Counted from the stretch's first letter, positions 1 through 9,870 are shown. The stretch: DNA of 64,000 nucleotides from JAPPHA01 sp965242975 (GCA_965242975.1 CBDETS010000007.1:3596001-3660000), one strand, 5' to 3'. Notes: generated by a model not told the origin, from the sequence alone. Made by a program: numbers and translations.

Positions 1-60
1 ATAGACAATCCTGTTCATCTCTCTTTCCATGTTAGCCGCGATTCGCCCGCCGTCTTTCCG

Positions 61-1098
61 TTATCCCCAAAGTCCGCTCGTTGGCGGGAACACCTCGGAC
101 CCGTCATACCTGAGTACCGTCTCCCTGTCCGCCGCCAGGAGCAGGGGGCCGTCGAGGTCGGTCACGGCCGCGCCCTGGGCGACCAGCACGGCGGGCGCCA
201 TAGCCAGTGATGTACCTACCATGCAGCCAACCATGATCCCGAATCCCCGTTCACGTGCCTGGTCACGGAGTGCAATTGCTTCGGTCAATCCTCCGGTCTT
301 GTCCAGTTTGATGTTGACCATGTCATAACGTCCGGCAAGCCGAGCCAGCGACACCCGATCGTGGCAGCTCTCGTCAGCGCAAACCGGTATCGGCCTCTCC
401 ATCTCGCCAAGGATCGCATCGTCGCCTGCGGGAAACGGCTGTTCAACCATCTCGATCCCGAGATCCAGGAGCGCAGGGATCAGTTGCTCATAGGTCGGGA
501 CCGTCCATCCCTCGTTTGCGTCCACGATGATTCGTGCAGCCGGCGCTCCAGAGCGGACGGCCTCGAGCCGCTCCAGGTCGCCGGACCCGCCGAGCTTGAC
601 CTTGAGCAAAGCTCGGCCGGCATGCCTGGCAGCCTGCGACGCCATTTCGGAAGGATCATCCAGGGACAGCGTGTATGCGGTCGTTACCGGGCCCGGCTTC
701 GCCAGCCCCGCCAGTTCCCACACCCGCATTCCGGCTTGTTTCGCTTCCAGGTCCCATAACGCACAATCAACCGCATTTCGTGCTGCTCCGGGTGGCAGGT
801 TCTTTTGAAGTTCACTCCGGTCCACAGGGAGACGCAGGGACCGGATCGTCTCGATCACTCCCCCGACGGACTCTCCGTAGCGTGAATAGGGAACGCATTC
901 TCCGACACCGGTGACCTTGCCGACCACTGCGGACACGGTAACCACATCGGCGGCCGTCCTTGACCCACGCGCAATCGAAAACGTCCGGGCCATCGGAAAT
1001 CGCTCGGCCCTGACATGAAGTTTCATGCTTGGTGCAAATCGTTCAACGTCCGGCCCCGTCGTCTTGAGATCGTCCAGGGCCGATCGATGCAAATTCAA
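61..1098 (-). CDS. dgcA: Enolase-superfamily epimerase, probable N-acetyl-D-glutamate racemase DgcA
   Basis: A 345-residue member of the mandelate racemase/muconate-lactonizing enolase superfamily, of the dipeptide-epimerase type. Visible marks are the first catalytic Lys region LLKVKLGG, the metal ligands in DANEGW and EQPFP, CADES, and the second catalytic Lys in NIKLDKTGG. The family binds Mg2+ and racemises the alpha carbon of acylated amino acids or dipeptides. The gene directly follows a DUF1611 (DgcN) gene; in the described D-glutamate route DgcN acetylates D-Glu and DgcA inverts the product. The TTG start at 1098 overlaps the dgcN stop by 4 bp (TTGA). An ATG at 1026, 24 residues further in, fits the family N-terminus (MKLHVRAERFP) better and may be the real start. 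A plain L-Ala-D/L-Glu epimerase is the alternative. Confidence 0.8.
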   Translation of the reverse strand: MNLHRSALDDLKTTGPDVERFAPSMKLHVRAERFPMARTFSIARGSRTAADVVTVSAVVGKVTGVGECVPYSRYGESVGGVIETIRSLRLPVDRSELQKNLPPGAARNAVDCALWDLEAKQAGMRVWELAGLAKPGPVTTAYTLSLDDPSEMASQAARHAGRALLKVKLGGSGDLERLEAVRSGAPAARIIVDANEGWTVPTYEQLIPALLDLGIEMVEQPFPAGDDAILGEMERPIPVCADESCHDRVSLARLAGRYDMVNIKLDKTGGLTEAIALRDQARERGFGIMVGCMVGTSLAMAPAVLVAQGAAVTDLDGPLLLAADRETVLRYDGSEVFPPTSGLWG

Positions 1099-2114
1099 TC
1101 CGGCAACGCATCGACAAGGCGCCCTGCGCCAAATCGAAACGGATCGACACTCGGCAGGCCGGTTTCGCCCTCGATTTCTTCCAGACAGGCGCGGGCCTCC
1201 GCGTCACTCAAGTCTTTCGTGTTCACGGATACCGCCGAAACCCGGCAATCCGGATTGACGACCCGCGCCACGGCAAGCGCGAGATCCCTCAAATCCCCCA
1301 GTGACGGGGGCACATAGCCCGGAAGCCCGCGCATCTGTTTCCGTGATGCGTCATGGCAGAGAATCAGCGCATCCGGTTGACCGCCATGGACGAGCGCCAT
1401 CGTCACACCCGAATACGACGCATGAAAAAGCGACCCCTGGCCCTCGATCAAATCCCAGTGGTCATCATCGTTGTCCGGTGTCAGGTACTCGATCGAACCC
1501 GCCATGAAGTCGGCGACAACGGCATCCAGTGGCACGCCGCCACCGGTAATCAGAATTCCGGTCTGTCCCGTTGCCCGAAACGTCGACTTCATGCCGCGAT
1601 TCCGCATTTCCCGGTCCATGGCGAGCGCGGTGTACATCTTGCCGACCGAAACATCGGTACCGACGCCGAGACAGCGTCGTCCGCGCCGTTTTTGACCGTT
1701 GGCAATCGGATACTGAATCGTCGGAACGCGAACATCGTGCAGAACACATCCGTGTGCCTCCGCCACCGAAACAAGATCTGCCTCGTCCCGGAGCAGACTG
1801 TGCAGGCCGCTCGCGATGTCCATGCCGTTTGCAAGCGCATCGGTCAGCACGGATTTCCACGCATTCGAAATGACACCGCCGCGATTGGCTACGCCAATCA
1901 CCAAGGTCCGGGCACCGGCCGCGCGCGCTTCTTCGATCGACAGGTCGGGCAGGCCGACACTCGCCTGGCACCCTTCCATGCTGTATTGGCCAATGGCGGC
2001 CTCGGGACTCCAGTCGCGGATTCCTTGCGCGACCTTGACGGCGAGGGGATCTGGAGCGTCCCCCAGAAAGAGCAGGTACGGCTTCCTGATCATCGGTTTC
2101 GCCTCACTCGTCAT
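1095..2114 (-). CDS. dgcN: DUF1611 family protein, probable D-glutamate N-acetyltransferase DgcN
   Basis: A 339-residue DUF1611 protein with the ATG at 2114; an upstream in-frame start at 2180 would add a non-conserved 22-residue leader. Residues beginning PYLLFLGDAPDPLAVK form the usual N-terminal Rossmann-like half. The C-terminal half has a P-loop-like stretch, GVGTDVSVGKMYTAL, and then GQTGILITG and EGQGSLFHASYSGVTMALVHG. DUF1611 proteins were long unassigned; DgcN members acetylate D-glutamate and work with a DgcA racemase, which is the downstream overlapping gene. Cytoplasmic. Co-transcription with dgcA is inferred from the 4-bp overlap. The acetyl-donor assignment rests on family knowledge, not on residues seen here. 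Confidence 0.78.
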   Translation of the reverse strand: MTSEAKPMIRKPYLLFLGDAPDPLAVKVAQGIRDWSPEAAIGQYSMEGCQASVGLPDLSIEEARAAGARTLVIGVANRGGVISNAWKSVLTDALANGMDIASGLHSLLRDEADLVSVAEAHGCVLHDVRVPTIQYPIANGQKRRGRRCLGVGTDVSVGKMYTALAMDREMRNRGMKSTFRATGQTGILITGGGVPLDAVVADFMAGSIEYLTPDNDDDHWDLIEGQGSLFHASYSGVTMALVHGGQPDALILCHDASRKQMRGLPGYVPPSLGDLRDLALAVARVVNPDCRVSAVSVNTKDLSDAEARACLEEIEGETGLPSVDPFRFGAGRLVDALPD

Positions 2115-2367
2115 GACGCTTTCCGCGCCCTGGACATGACCCTGCCTTCCGGGCCCGTCGCCCGGCGCACGGATGTCCACTCCGGTGCGCGCGCCAATAG
2201 CGACCTATTCACGATGAAAGTCAATTGGCAACTGGTGTGGACTCATTGCCGTCACGTCCTGGCATGTCCAGGGCGTTCTTCCTGCCGCTGGCCTCGCCCC
2301 CGGTCTGGACAAATTCTCGCGTGGAACTCACCAGATTCGGTGCTCGAACCCGGACACCCTCAATCGC

Positions 2368-3351
2368 TCAATCGATCGGAACACGAATGTCGCGCCCATC
2401 GGAACGCGGGACGATCCAGACCTCGTTCATGGGATACTGGCTTTCGTCCTTCCTCGCCAGTTTCCTGACGACTTCAAACTGGAATTCGAGGTAGCCCATC
2501 CGATGGACGGGCCCGACTTTTCGTTCAAGTTTCTCGTTGAGCCTCTTGAGGTTCCAGAACGGCACGGACGGGAATGTGTGGTGGGCAGTATGGTATGGCA
2601 TCTGCCAGCACAGCCAACGAAGTACGGCGTTGGTACGGGTTGAGCGCGTGTTCTCGATCACGTCATTCTCGTGCGTAAGGCCAAGATGCTCGATGGTATT
2701 CTGCAGTTGATGCACCGGCTTGGTCAGGATCATGGGAAGAATCCAGAATGTCAGCGCCACCCAACTCTCCATGATTACCGATATCACGAGTATGAATGCG
2801 TATCCGGCAAGATGAAGACGCGCTTCAATGATCACTTTCGATTCCTCTTCCTTCCGGACATATGGTTCGTGGACAATTCCGGCCGCGTGGCGGCACATCC
2901 CCCAGACGCGATTTCGCCAGTATGTCACGCCGAACAGCCACAACAGGTAACTGCCGAGAGTGTACGGTTCCCGAACCAGTTCCCCGTCACGTTTCCAGTC
3001 CTGCGTCCATTGGTGATGAGCGAAATGCATGATCTGGTCGAAGTCGCGCGGGAAGAGTTGAACGAACCCGATCGCGCGGCCAAAATACTCGTTGAGGTGG
3101 CGTGTCTTGAACACGGTTGAATGGGACAGTTCGTGCTGGGCCGCATAAAGGAAGTTGACCAATACGCCCAGAAGGAAACCGGTCGGCAACACCCACCAAC
3201 TGCCCGACGCGGCGAAATGGAGCCATGCCGCTCCCGCGATTGCCAGGAGATGGCTTGCCATCTGCAATACGCCCATCAGGTCGGACCGTGTGTTCAGGGC
3301 ACGAAGTTCCGACGGACCAAGGATTTCACGACGTGAGAACGTTCCCTGCAT
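2368..3351 (-). CDS. Fatty acid desaturase (membrane di-iron)
   Basis: A 327-residue integral membrane desaturase. The three His boxes are present and correctly ordered: HELSH (in AAQHELSHSTVF), HFAHH and HTAHH (in PYHTAHHTFP). These ligate the di-iron centre. Hydrophobic stretches lie before box 1 (AIAGAAWLHFAASGSWWVLP) and between boxes 2 and 3 (FILVISVIMESWVALTFWILPMI). The ATG at 3351 has AAGGA about 10 bases upstream. The substrate cannot be read from sequence: relatives include acyl-lipid and acyl-CoA desaturases and alkane- or carotenoid-type hydroxylases. It diverges from the P450 gene across about 700 bp, so a shared lipid role is possible but unproven. Confidence 0.85.
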   Translation of the reverse strand: MQGTFSRREILGPSELRALNTRSDLMGVLQMASHLLAIAGAAWLHFAASGSWWVLPTGFLLGVLVNFLYAAQHELSHSTVFKTRHLNEYFGRAIGFVQLFPRDFDQIMHFAHHQWTQDWKRDGELVREPYTLGSYLLWLFGVTYWRNRVWGMCRHAAGIVHEPYVRKEEESKVIIEARLHLAGYAFILVISVIMESWVALTFWILPMILTKPVHQLQNTIEHLGLTHENDVIENTRSTRTNAVLRWLCWQMPYHTAHHTFPSVPFWNLKRLNEKLERKVGPVHRMGYLEFQFEVVRKLARKDESQYPMNEVWIVPRSDGRDIRVPID

Positions 3352-4054
3352 GAATTTCCGTTCCTTCGAATCGCGCTCGTTCCGGTCTCAACGCTGACTC
3401 CAGACAACGCGAGACCGTGTGCGCACGGGAATGCTGCCAGGCGGTAGCGGTCCGATTGCAGCAAACATATCTGAAGCGGCAGGATAAGCCAAATGAATGC
3501 TGGTCACACAAGTGCCGGGATCTTCGCCACCATCCGCCTTTCCGGCGGCCGGAGGAATGGCCCCGAGGGACGTCTTTCGTGATGTCGTCACTGCCCCGTT
3601 TCAGGCCCGTCCTGCCGCGTGGCACCTTGCACCCGTTGCACTTGCCGCAGGCCCGGGACGCGACCCCAACCGATTCGCGGACCATGGACTGCCCGCGGAA
3701 TGCCCCGAAACTTGTCACGAACGGAACGTTTCCCGACGTCGAATCGCCGGACCGAGAAGCCGGCGCGCCCGGCAGAGGTTCCCGGAAGCTCTGGAGCGTG
3801 ACCGGCCAGCCTGAAAGGTGTGTCGACTTTCGTTGGCCCGGCACGATGACTCTGTCGACCCGGTTTTCCGTTTCGGCAACGGTCAAGGCGGATTCGACGT
3901 CGTGATGGCGGGCGGCGGATTTGCCGGTTGAGTATTGGTCTCGGTTCTTTATGGAATTGCTGCATGCAGATGACGTCCCCGGGTGCCGAAGCCAGGAGCC
4001 TGTTCCTGGACCGGGCATGAGGGCCGTCCAGGAGGAGACGTGGAGATTGGCCGC
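3352..4054. other. Intergenic region without a recognisable gene
   Basis: About 700 bp between the divergent desaturase and P450 genes. Open frames occur on both strands, but their translations are low-complexity, Arg/Pro/Ser-rich products of high GC with no family features. It should hold the promoters of both flanking genes. I could not fix a convincing promoter or operator. Confidence 0.5.
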
Positions 4055-5482
4055 ATGGCTCAAGGCGACCATGCATTGAGACGGCTTGGGGACCTTCCCG
4101 GCCCCGTCGGCCTGCCCGTGTTGGGCAACCTGCTCCAGATCCGTTTGGACCGGTTTCACTTGAAGCTGGAAGAATGGGCCGAACGCCATGGCCCGATTTT
4201 CGGGATCCGTATCGGACCGCAACGCATCGTGGTGGTCTCGGACCGCTCCGCCATTCAGCGTGTCCTGGTTCAACGCCCTGACGGCTTTCGACGCACCGCC
4301 TTGCTGGAAGCGGTGGCCACCGAAATGCGGCTCAAGGGCGTTTTTGCTGCAGAGGGCGAGGATTGGCGCCGGCAACGACAGATTGTGATCGCAGCTTTGA
4401 ACCGTGCCAGGCTGGAAACCTTCTTCCCTTACCTGGCAGTGATTGTCGGGCGCCTGCAGCGGCGCTGGGAGGCAGCGGCGGACAAGGCTGAACCCGTGGA
4501 CCTGTGCCGCGACTTGATGCGCTTCACTGTCGATGTCACCATGCAGCTCGCGTTCGGAGTTGACGCCAACACGCTGGAGACACCGGGTCCGGTGATACAG
4601 CGACATCTCGACAAGGTCTTCCCCGTACTGCACCGGCGCGTGAACGCTCCCTTTCCCTGGTGGCGCTACATCCGCTTGCCCTCGGACCGCGCGCTCGACC
4701 GCGCGTTGGACGCGTTGGAGGAAGAGGTCGGGACCATGGTACGCGCGACCAGGAAGCGTATGGAGGCCGAACCCGAACGCCGCCGGGCGCCGACGAATTT
4801 CCTGGAAGCCATCCTGGAAGAGGCAGCGACCGAAGACTCTCGGTTCAGCGATGCCGAGATCTTTGCCAATGCCGGCACGCTTCTGCTCGCGGGAGAAGAC
4901 ACGACGGCAAACACCTTGGCCTGGATTATCCACTATTTCACCAGGTATCCGGAACGCTTCGAACAGGTTCGGCGCGAGACCGACGCGCTGGTCGCACCGG
5001 GACCGGTGATCGAGAGCCTGGAGCAGACGAAGGAACTTTCGATCCTTGACGCATTCTGTAACGAGGTGATGCGCCTGAAACCCGTGGCGCCGATCCAAAT
5101 GGCCGAGGCAGTGGCAGACGCCGAGATTCTCGGCTGCCTGGTACCGAAGGGAACGCCAATCATAATGCTGGCCCGGCACATGGCGACCCGGGACGAGAAC
5201 TTCGGCGACGGCAGCCGTTTCGATCCGGATCGCTGGCTTGGCGCACCTGATGCACATTCCTGCCCGCACGACCGCCGCGCCTTCGTTCCCTTCGGGGGCG
5301 GGCCGCGCCTGTGCCCTGGACGAAATCTGGCGCTGTTGCAGATCCGAACCGTCCTGGCGATGCTGTGCCGAAACTTCGAGGTAGAGCCGGTGCGCACACG
5401 CCGCGGAGTAGAGGAGCACCTGGCATTCACAATGATGCCGGTCGGTCTTTCCACGCATCTGCGAAGGAGGATGCACCGATGA
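4055..5482 (+). CDS. Cytochrome P450
   Basis: A 475-residue soluble P450. It has the proline-rich start LPGPVGLPVLGNL, the I-helix oxygen-activation motif AGEDTTANT, the K-helix ExxR in EVMRLKP, and the haem-binding loop FGGGPRLCPGR with Cys420 as axial thiolate. No signal peptide or membrane anchor is visible, as usual for bacterial P450s, which depend on separate ferredoxin and reductase partners; none lies beside it. The ATG at 4055 has GGAG at 4042-4045. An in-frame GTG at 4040 and further upstream starts would only add non-conserved residues. The substrate is unknown. A very long frame on the opposite strand is a GC-driven shadow. Confidence 0.9.
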   Translation: MAQGDHALRRLGDLPGPVGLPVLGNLLQIRLDRFHLKLEEWAERHGPIFGIRIGPQRIVVVSDRSAIQRVLVQRPDGFRRTALLEAVATEMRLKGVFAAEGEDWRRQRQIVIAALNRARLETFFPYLAVIVGRLQRRWEAAADKAEPVDLCRDLMRFTVDVTMQLAFGVDANTLETPGPVIQRHLDKVFPVLHRRVNAPFPWWRYIRLPSDRALDRALDALEEEVGTMVRATRKRMEAEPERRRAPTNFLEAILEEAATEDSRFSDAEIFANAGTLLLAGEDTTANTLAWIIHYFTRYPERFEQVRRETDALVAPGPVIESLEQTKELSILDAFCNEVMRLKPVAPIQMAEAVADAEILGCLVPKGTPIIMLARHMATRDENFGDGSRFDPDRWLGAPDAHSCPHDRRAFVPFGGGPRLCPGRNLALLQIRTVLAMLCRNFEVEPVRTRRGVEEHLAFTMMPVGLSTHLRRRMHR

Positions 5483-5676
5483 TCCCGGGCGGCGTCAAGG
5501 TTTCCGCGGGCCTGTTCGTCCGACGCAAAAAAGTGACTTCGCCGTGACGGGCATATGGCGGGTTCGCCCGACACGAACACAATGTACATGCCCCGTGATC
5601 TCCAAACGTGGGGTGATCGCGTGACAACCGGGCCAAGGACGCGTGAAGCCGCCCGGATTCATCGACCTCATTGCGT

Positions 5677-6687
5677 TCAACCCGAACGCCGGCGACCGCG
5701 ATCGCGATGCGCCGCCACGGCGGGTCCACGTGGTTGCCCTCGGTCAAGATCGAGGGGCCTTGGCATTTCCCGGGCTATGACTTCCGCCGCGCGATCCACG
5801 AACTTGCGCACCTTCGGGTCGATGTACTCGCGGTCTGCGTAGACGAGACTTACCGGCAACTCCGCTCCGACCTCGTCGAGCAGAACCGGCACGAGCCGGC
5901 CTTCGTTTACGTCATCGGCGACGACAGCGGATGCGATCAGCGCGAATCCGAGACCCTCGATTGCCGCTTCGCGGACAAGATCGATTTCATTGGCATGGAG
6001 TCGACCGCGAACCGAAATCGTACCTCCCGACCAGAGCGGCCATTTCGCGTTCGGTGTCCAGTCGCCAAAGACGCCGACGATGCAGTTCTGGCGAGCCAGG
6101 TCCAGCGCACGCCCGGGTACGCCGACCGTCGCCAGGTAGGATGGCGAGGCGACGACGATCAGCCGGTCCGAATGCAGGTAGCGTGCCACCAGGTCCTGAT
6201 CCTTGACAACTCCGATTCGCATGGCGACGTCGACGCCTTCGCCAAGGAGGTCGACGTGGCGCGGCGTCGACAGCACCTCGATCCTCACCTCGGGAAACTC
6301 GCACAGGAAATCGACGAAAAGCCGGAAAAAGAAGGGGCCCGCGACCGAGACACGCAACAGTCCCCGCGGGACATCGTCAAGCCGGCGGACAGCGTCCCAC
6401 GCGGCATCGGCGTCAGCGACGATGCGCTGCGCACGGCGCCGAAGTTCATCTCCCGCCTTGGTCAGCGCCAGGCGGGTCGTGCGGCGGATGATGAGCCTGA
6501 CACCGAGCGATGCCTCGAGCGCGGACATGCGGCGACTCAGTGTCGCTCGAGGCAAACCGATCTGGCGCGCGGCCTCGGAGATGCTGCCTGTCCGCGTGAC
6601 TTCAAGAAACTCCCTCATGCGGTCGACACTCGGGCTGTGATTCAAATGGACAGGAGATGTGATTTTTTTTGATCTAGTGATGTTCAT
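5677..6687 (-). CDS. LysR-family transcriptional regulator
   Basis: A 336-residue LTTR. The N-terminal winged helix is clear (MREFLEVTRTGSISEAARQ and LPRATLSRRMSALEASLG), followed by the periplasmic-binding-like effector domain (RGLLRVSVAGPFFFRLFVDFL, GVDVAMRIG, EGLGFALIASAVVADDV). The ATG at 6687 (MNITRSKK) is preferred over an upstream start at 6873, which would add 62 non-homologous residues and run into the divergent gene. The C-terminus is about 25 residues longer than the effector domain needs. It diverges from the glyoxalase-like/GST pair with only 45 bp between starts, so regulation of that pair is the natural inference. Confidence 0.88.
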   Translation of the reverse strand: MNITRSKKITSPVHLNHSPSVDRMREFLEVTRTGSISEAARQIGLPRATLSRRMSALEASLGVRLIIRRTTRLALTKAGDELRRRAQRIVADADAAWDAVRRLDDVPRGLLRVSVAGPFFFRLFVDFLCEFPEVRIEVLSTPRHVDLLGEGVDVAMRIGVVKDQDLVARYLHSDRLIVVASPSYLATVGVPGRALDLARQNCIVGVFGDWTPNAKWPLWSGGTISVRGRLHANEIDLVREAAIEGLGFALIASAVVADDVNEGRLVPVLLDEVGAELPVSLVYADREYIDPKVRKFVDRAAEVIAREMPRPLDLDRGQPRGPAVAAHRDRGRRRSG

Positions 6688-6732
6688 GCACCAAGTATAT
6701 CCCGCAACCATACGGCAAGAAAGGGAAAGAAG

Positions 6733-7188
6733 ATGCTTGACATCTCGAACTTCGACCACGTCGGCATTCGCGTCAGCGACCGGGAAGAATCGGTCGCTTT
6801 CTACGAACGCCTCGGGTTCACGTTGATCGCGGATGGCGGGTACGAAAACGGGCATCCGCTGGTGATGCTTCACCCGTCCGGCATCAACATCAATCTACTT
6901 GGTCCCGCGACGGCGCGCGCGGGCGGGAACATCCTCATGGACGAGAAGCACAAGTATCCGGGCATCACCCACCTGGCGCTGAAGGTGGCAGATGCCGGGG
7001 CGGCCGAAGCGTTTGTCGTCAGGAACGGCATCGCCATTTCCGGCCGACGCACGTTTCGCGGCACCCGGACGATCTTCATCCGCGACCCCGACCGCAACGT
7101 TCTCGAACTTGTCGGCCCGGGACCCTCGGTCGCCGACCTGATCGCGGGTCGTGTCAACGCAGAAGAAAAACAGGGAGACCCAAAATGA
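6733..7188 (+). CDS. VOC (glyoxalase/lactoylglutathione lyase-like) family protein
   Basis: A 151-residue single-domain vicinal-oxygen-chelate protein with two betaalphabetabetabeta modules: DHVGIRVSDREESVAFYERLGF, and then GITHLALKVADAGAAEAFVVRNG with IFIRDPDRNVLEL. The metal-ligand positions (His in FDHVGI, Glu in VLELVG) are in place. The ATG at 6733 follows a purine-rich AAGAAAGGGAAAGAAG. It overlaps the downstream GST gene by 4 bp (ATGA). A VOC protein translationally coupled to a glutathione transferase suggests handling of a glutathione adduct or an electrophile, but the substrate is not identifiable. Confidence 0.85.
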   Translation: MLDISNFDHVGIRVSDREESVAFYERLGFTLIADGGYENGHPLVMLHPSGININLLGPATARAGGNILMDEKHKYPGITHLALKVADAGAAEAFVVRNGIAISGRRTFRGTRTIFIRDPDRNVLELVGPGPSVADLIAGRVNAEEKQGDPK

Positions 7189-7817
7189 AACTCTATTCCG
7201 CCCCCGGCACATGCGCCACGGCCGTGCATGTCATGCTTGAATGGATCGGAGAGCCCTACGAAGTCGAACACCTCGACTTTCAGGGCATGAAATCACCGGA
7301 GTACCTGAAACTGAACCCGGCTGGCGTGGTTCCGACGCTCGTCGACAAGGTGCCGCTTTCGGAAGGCATTGCCATTATTCTGAAGCTTGTCGACGACAAT
7401 CCCGATGCCGGGATCGGACCCGCAGTCGGCGAGGACGGGCGCGAAGACCTTTACCGTTGGCTCTCCTTCCTGTCGGCGACGCTTCATCCGTTCTTTTTCC
7501 CGTACTTCGTGCCTCAACGCTATCACGCCGACAAGGCGCAGTTCGGCGCGGTCAAGGATGCGGCGCAAAATCGTGTGGCTTCGGCACTCGACATCGTCGA
7601 AGCACATCTCGACGGCAAGACCTGGATGCTGGGTGCCAGGAAATCCGTGGTTGACGCGTTCCTCTACCCGATGGCGAACTGGGCCTACGGGTTCGACAAG
7701 CCGACTTCGGCCTACCCGAACATCGATCGCGTGGTCCGCCAACTCGTCGCGGACCCGGCAGTTCAACGGGTCCACATGGCGCAGGGGACGAACCCCAGGG
7801 TCAAGCTCGCGGCGTAG
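7185..7817 (+). CDS. Glutathione S-transferase family protein
   Basis: A 210-residue GST-fold protein. The N-terminal thioredoxin-like domain (MKLYSAPGTCATAVHVMLEWIGEPYEVEHLDF) carries the beta-class Ser/Cys region SAPGTCA. It is followed by LNPAGVVPTLVD, with the cis-Pro, and an all-helical C-terminal domain. The usual glutathione-contacting ES motif after the cis-Pro is replaced here by SEGIAI. It overlaps the upstream VOC gene by 4 bp, so the two are one transcription unit. The beta class of GST is common in proteobacteria for detoxification or isomerisation. The specific substrate is unknown. Confidence 0.85.
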   Translation: MKLYSAPGTCATAVHVMLEWIGEPYEVEHLDFQGMKSPEYLKLNPAGVVPTLVDKVPLSEGIAIILKLVDDNPDAGIGPAVGEDGREDLYRWLSFLSATLHPFFFPYFVPQRYHADKAQFGAVKDAAQNRVASALDIVEAHLDGKTWMLGARKSVVDAFLYPMANWAYGFDKPTSAYPNIDRVVRQLVADPAVQRVHMAQGTNPRVKLAA

Positions 7818-8034
7818 CCGGGAATGCGGGACGGATTTCCGACACCCACGCGAAAACGCGGGACGGACGGCCTCCGGCAGCCCGTTCCGCTTCCCGTGCA
7901 TGATCCGGACGTGACCGAAACGCAATGGGCACCGGGGCCGTGCCGGGACGATACGGATCGCCACAGTCCCCTGTCGACGCATTCCGGACCAGAGTGCCGT
8001 GACGCCCCTGTCAACATCAAGCACGAATGACACG

Positions 8035-9432
8035 ATGACCGACACGCAAAACCCGATGACATCCACTCCTGTGACGCCCATGCTTCTGCGCATGGCCGCA
8101 CCGATCAGCCTTGGCATGATGTCGACCTTCCTTTTTCAGATTGTCGACACCTATTTCGTTGGCCGGTTGGGTTCACCCGAACTGGCTGCGCTGGCCTTCT
8201 CCTCAACCGCCTACCTGGTCTTTGTTTCGGTATTCATGGGTCTCTCGGTCGGCGTGTCTTCGGTCGTGGCCAAGGCCGCCGGGTCGGGCGACATGGGCCG
8301 GGCCCAGGGGCTCGCAGTTGTCTCGCTCGGAACTGTCCTGGTGCTGTCAGTTGGCCTGAGCGTTCTCGCGCGCGCCGCAATCGGACCGATGTTCGCGGCC
8401 CTCGGCGCGTCAGATGAAGTCCTGCCCCTGATCGGTGACTACATGGGCATCCTCTACCTGAGTTTTCCGTTCCTGATGCTTGGAATCGTGGGCAGCGGCA
8501 CCGTACGTGCGATCGGAATTACGGGAAAAACCGAGATCGTCTTTGCAATCGCCGGCGTCATAAACCTTGTTTTCGACTGGCTCCTCATTTTCGGGATAGG
8601 CCCGTTTCCCGCGCTGGATCTGGCCGGGGCGGCCTATGCGTCGGCCTTGTCGTTCATCTTCATCTCTCTCGGCGTCGCCGTGATCATGAGACGCTCCGGT
8701 TTGTTGGGTCTTGGTCGCCTCGGAGTCGGATTTTCCGGGCTCGGAGAAGTCATGCGTTTCTCCGTCCCGACGATTTCCATGCAGGTCCTCGTTCCCGCGA
8801 CCGGCATGTTCGTCACGTTCCTGCTGGCTGGTCACGGAGCCGAGGCGGTTGCGGCCTTTGGCGTTGCCAGCAGGATCGAGGCACTTGCGCTGATCGGAAT
8901 CTTTGCCGTTTCCATTTCGATCACGCCGTTCATCGCCCAGAATTTCGGTGCCGGACACCACGACCGTATCGACGAAGCCGTGGTCTTTGCCGGGAAGGCG
9001 TCGATCTATCTTGGAATCCTGCTGTTCGGCGTTCTGGCGCTGCTGGGGCCGATGATCGCACGAATTTTCTCGGACGACCCCGAGGTCATCCGCTTCGTCG
9101 GACTCTATTTCAAGATCGTCGCGCTGTCCTACGGGTTCCAGGGGATCGTCAACGTGACGGTCGCGATCTTCAACGGGTTGCAGATTCCGCGCACCGCCTT
9201 GCGGATCATGTTGGTCCGAACCTTTGCCATCGTCTTTCCCCTGTTGCTGGTCGGGTCATTCCTGGGCCTCTGGTGGCTTCTCGGTGCGCTCGCTCTCGGG
9301 AACGTCCTGTCCGCGATCTACGCTGGCCTGGTGATGCGTCGGTCGCAGCGTAAATGGAAACGGCCAATCGCGGATGCCAGCCCTTTGGCGGACATCCTTG
9401 GGGACATCAGGCGGTTGTTTTCGACGAGGTGA
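8035..9432 (+). CDS. MATE family efflux transporter
   Basis: A 465-residue polytopic membrane protein with about 12 hydrophobic segments and the two-fold MatE repeat. Typical signatures are PISLGMMSTFLFQIVDTYFVGRLG at the start of the first bundle and FSVPTISMQVLVPATGMFVTFLL at the start of the second. MATE carriers expel cationic drugs, dyes or metabolites using Na+ or H+ gradients. The ATG at 8035 (MTDTQNPM) is preferred; a GTG at 7999 would add 12 residues. There is no strong ribosome-binding site. It lies 217 bp downstream of the GST gene in the same direction, so a shared detoxification role is possible, but the gap argues for its own promoter. Confidence 0.9.
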   Translation: MTDTQNPMTSTPVTPMLLRMAAPISLGMMSTFLFQIVDTYFVGRLGSPELAALAFSSTAYLVFVSVFMGLSVGVSSVVAKAAGSGDMGRAQGLAVVSLGTVLVLSVGLSVLARAAIGPMFAALGASDEVLPLIGDYMGILYLSFPFLMLGIVGSGTVRAIGITGKTEIVFAIAGVINLVFDWLLIFGIGPFPALDLAGAAYASALSFIFISLGVAVIMRRSGLLGLGRLGVGFSGLGEVMRFSVPTISMQVLVPATGMFVTFLLAGHGAEAVAAFGVASRIEALALIGIFAVSISITPFIAQNFGAGHHDRIDEAVVFAGKASIYLGILLFGVLALLGPMIARIFSDDPEVIRFVGLYFKIVALSYGFQGIVNVTVAIFNGLQIPRTALRIMLVRTFAIVFPLLLVGSFLGLWWLLGALALGNVLSAIYAGLVMRRSQRKWKRPIADASPLADILGDIRRLFSTR

Positions 9433-9870
9433 CCGGCTTCCGTCGCGAGACGCCGTCTTGGTGGTCGGTCTGCCTCTCAGGGAGTGGTCGCAAGCGGTTC
9501 GTAACAATGACGGGCAAGACGTCGCTGAACCGATTATTGAACCTGCCGCCCGTGGCACACGGCGGCCACTCCTGTACCCGCACGTCCCGCCTGAAGCGCA
9601 CGGAATCTGTACGAGCCCGACCACGTGACTCTGGCCCCAAAGGGCTTAAAGTCGGGTGATTCACGCCGGTTCTAACCCGCCAACCCAGCGGACCTTGTCG
9701 CGAGTTTCGTATCGGTATCGAAGGCGCTTTGGGATTGGGCCTTTCGATGGTCCGCTCTCGACCGCCACTTCGGGTCCAGGCAAGGAACATCCGCCTGGCC
9801 GTAGCGGGCTCCCGAGTCTTCGGGGGCGCCGTCCGACCCTGCACTCAGGCACCAAACCTGGATTTCTTCA
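9433..9870. other. Intergenic region, no gene seen
   Basis: About 440 bp between the convergent MATE and cytochrome c genes. Short frames on both strands have no recognisable composition or motif. No strong hairpin with a T-run was found. Confidence 0.5.

Noticed and set aside
3326..5476. 716-codon open frame antisense to the P450 gene
   Set aside because: The plus-strand P450 has all family motifs; the antisense product has no motif and follows from high GC codon bias.
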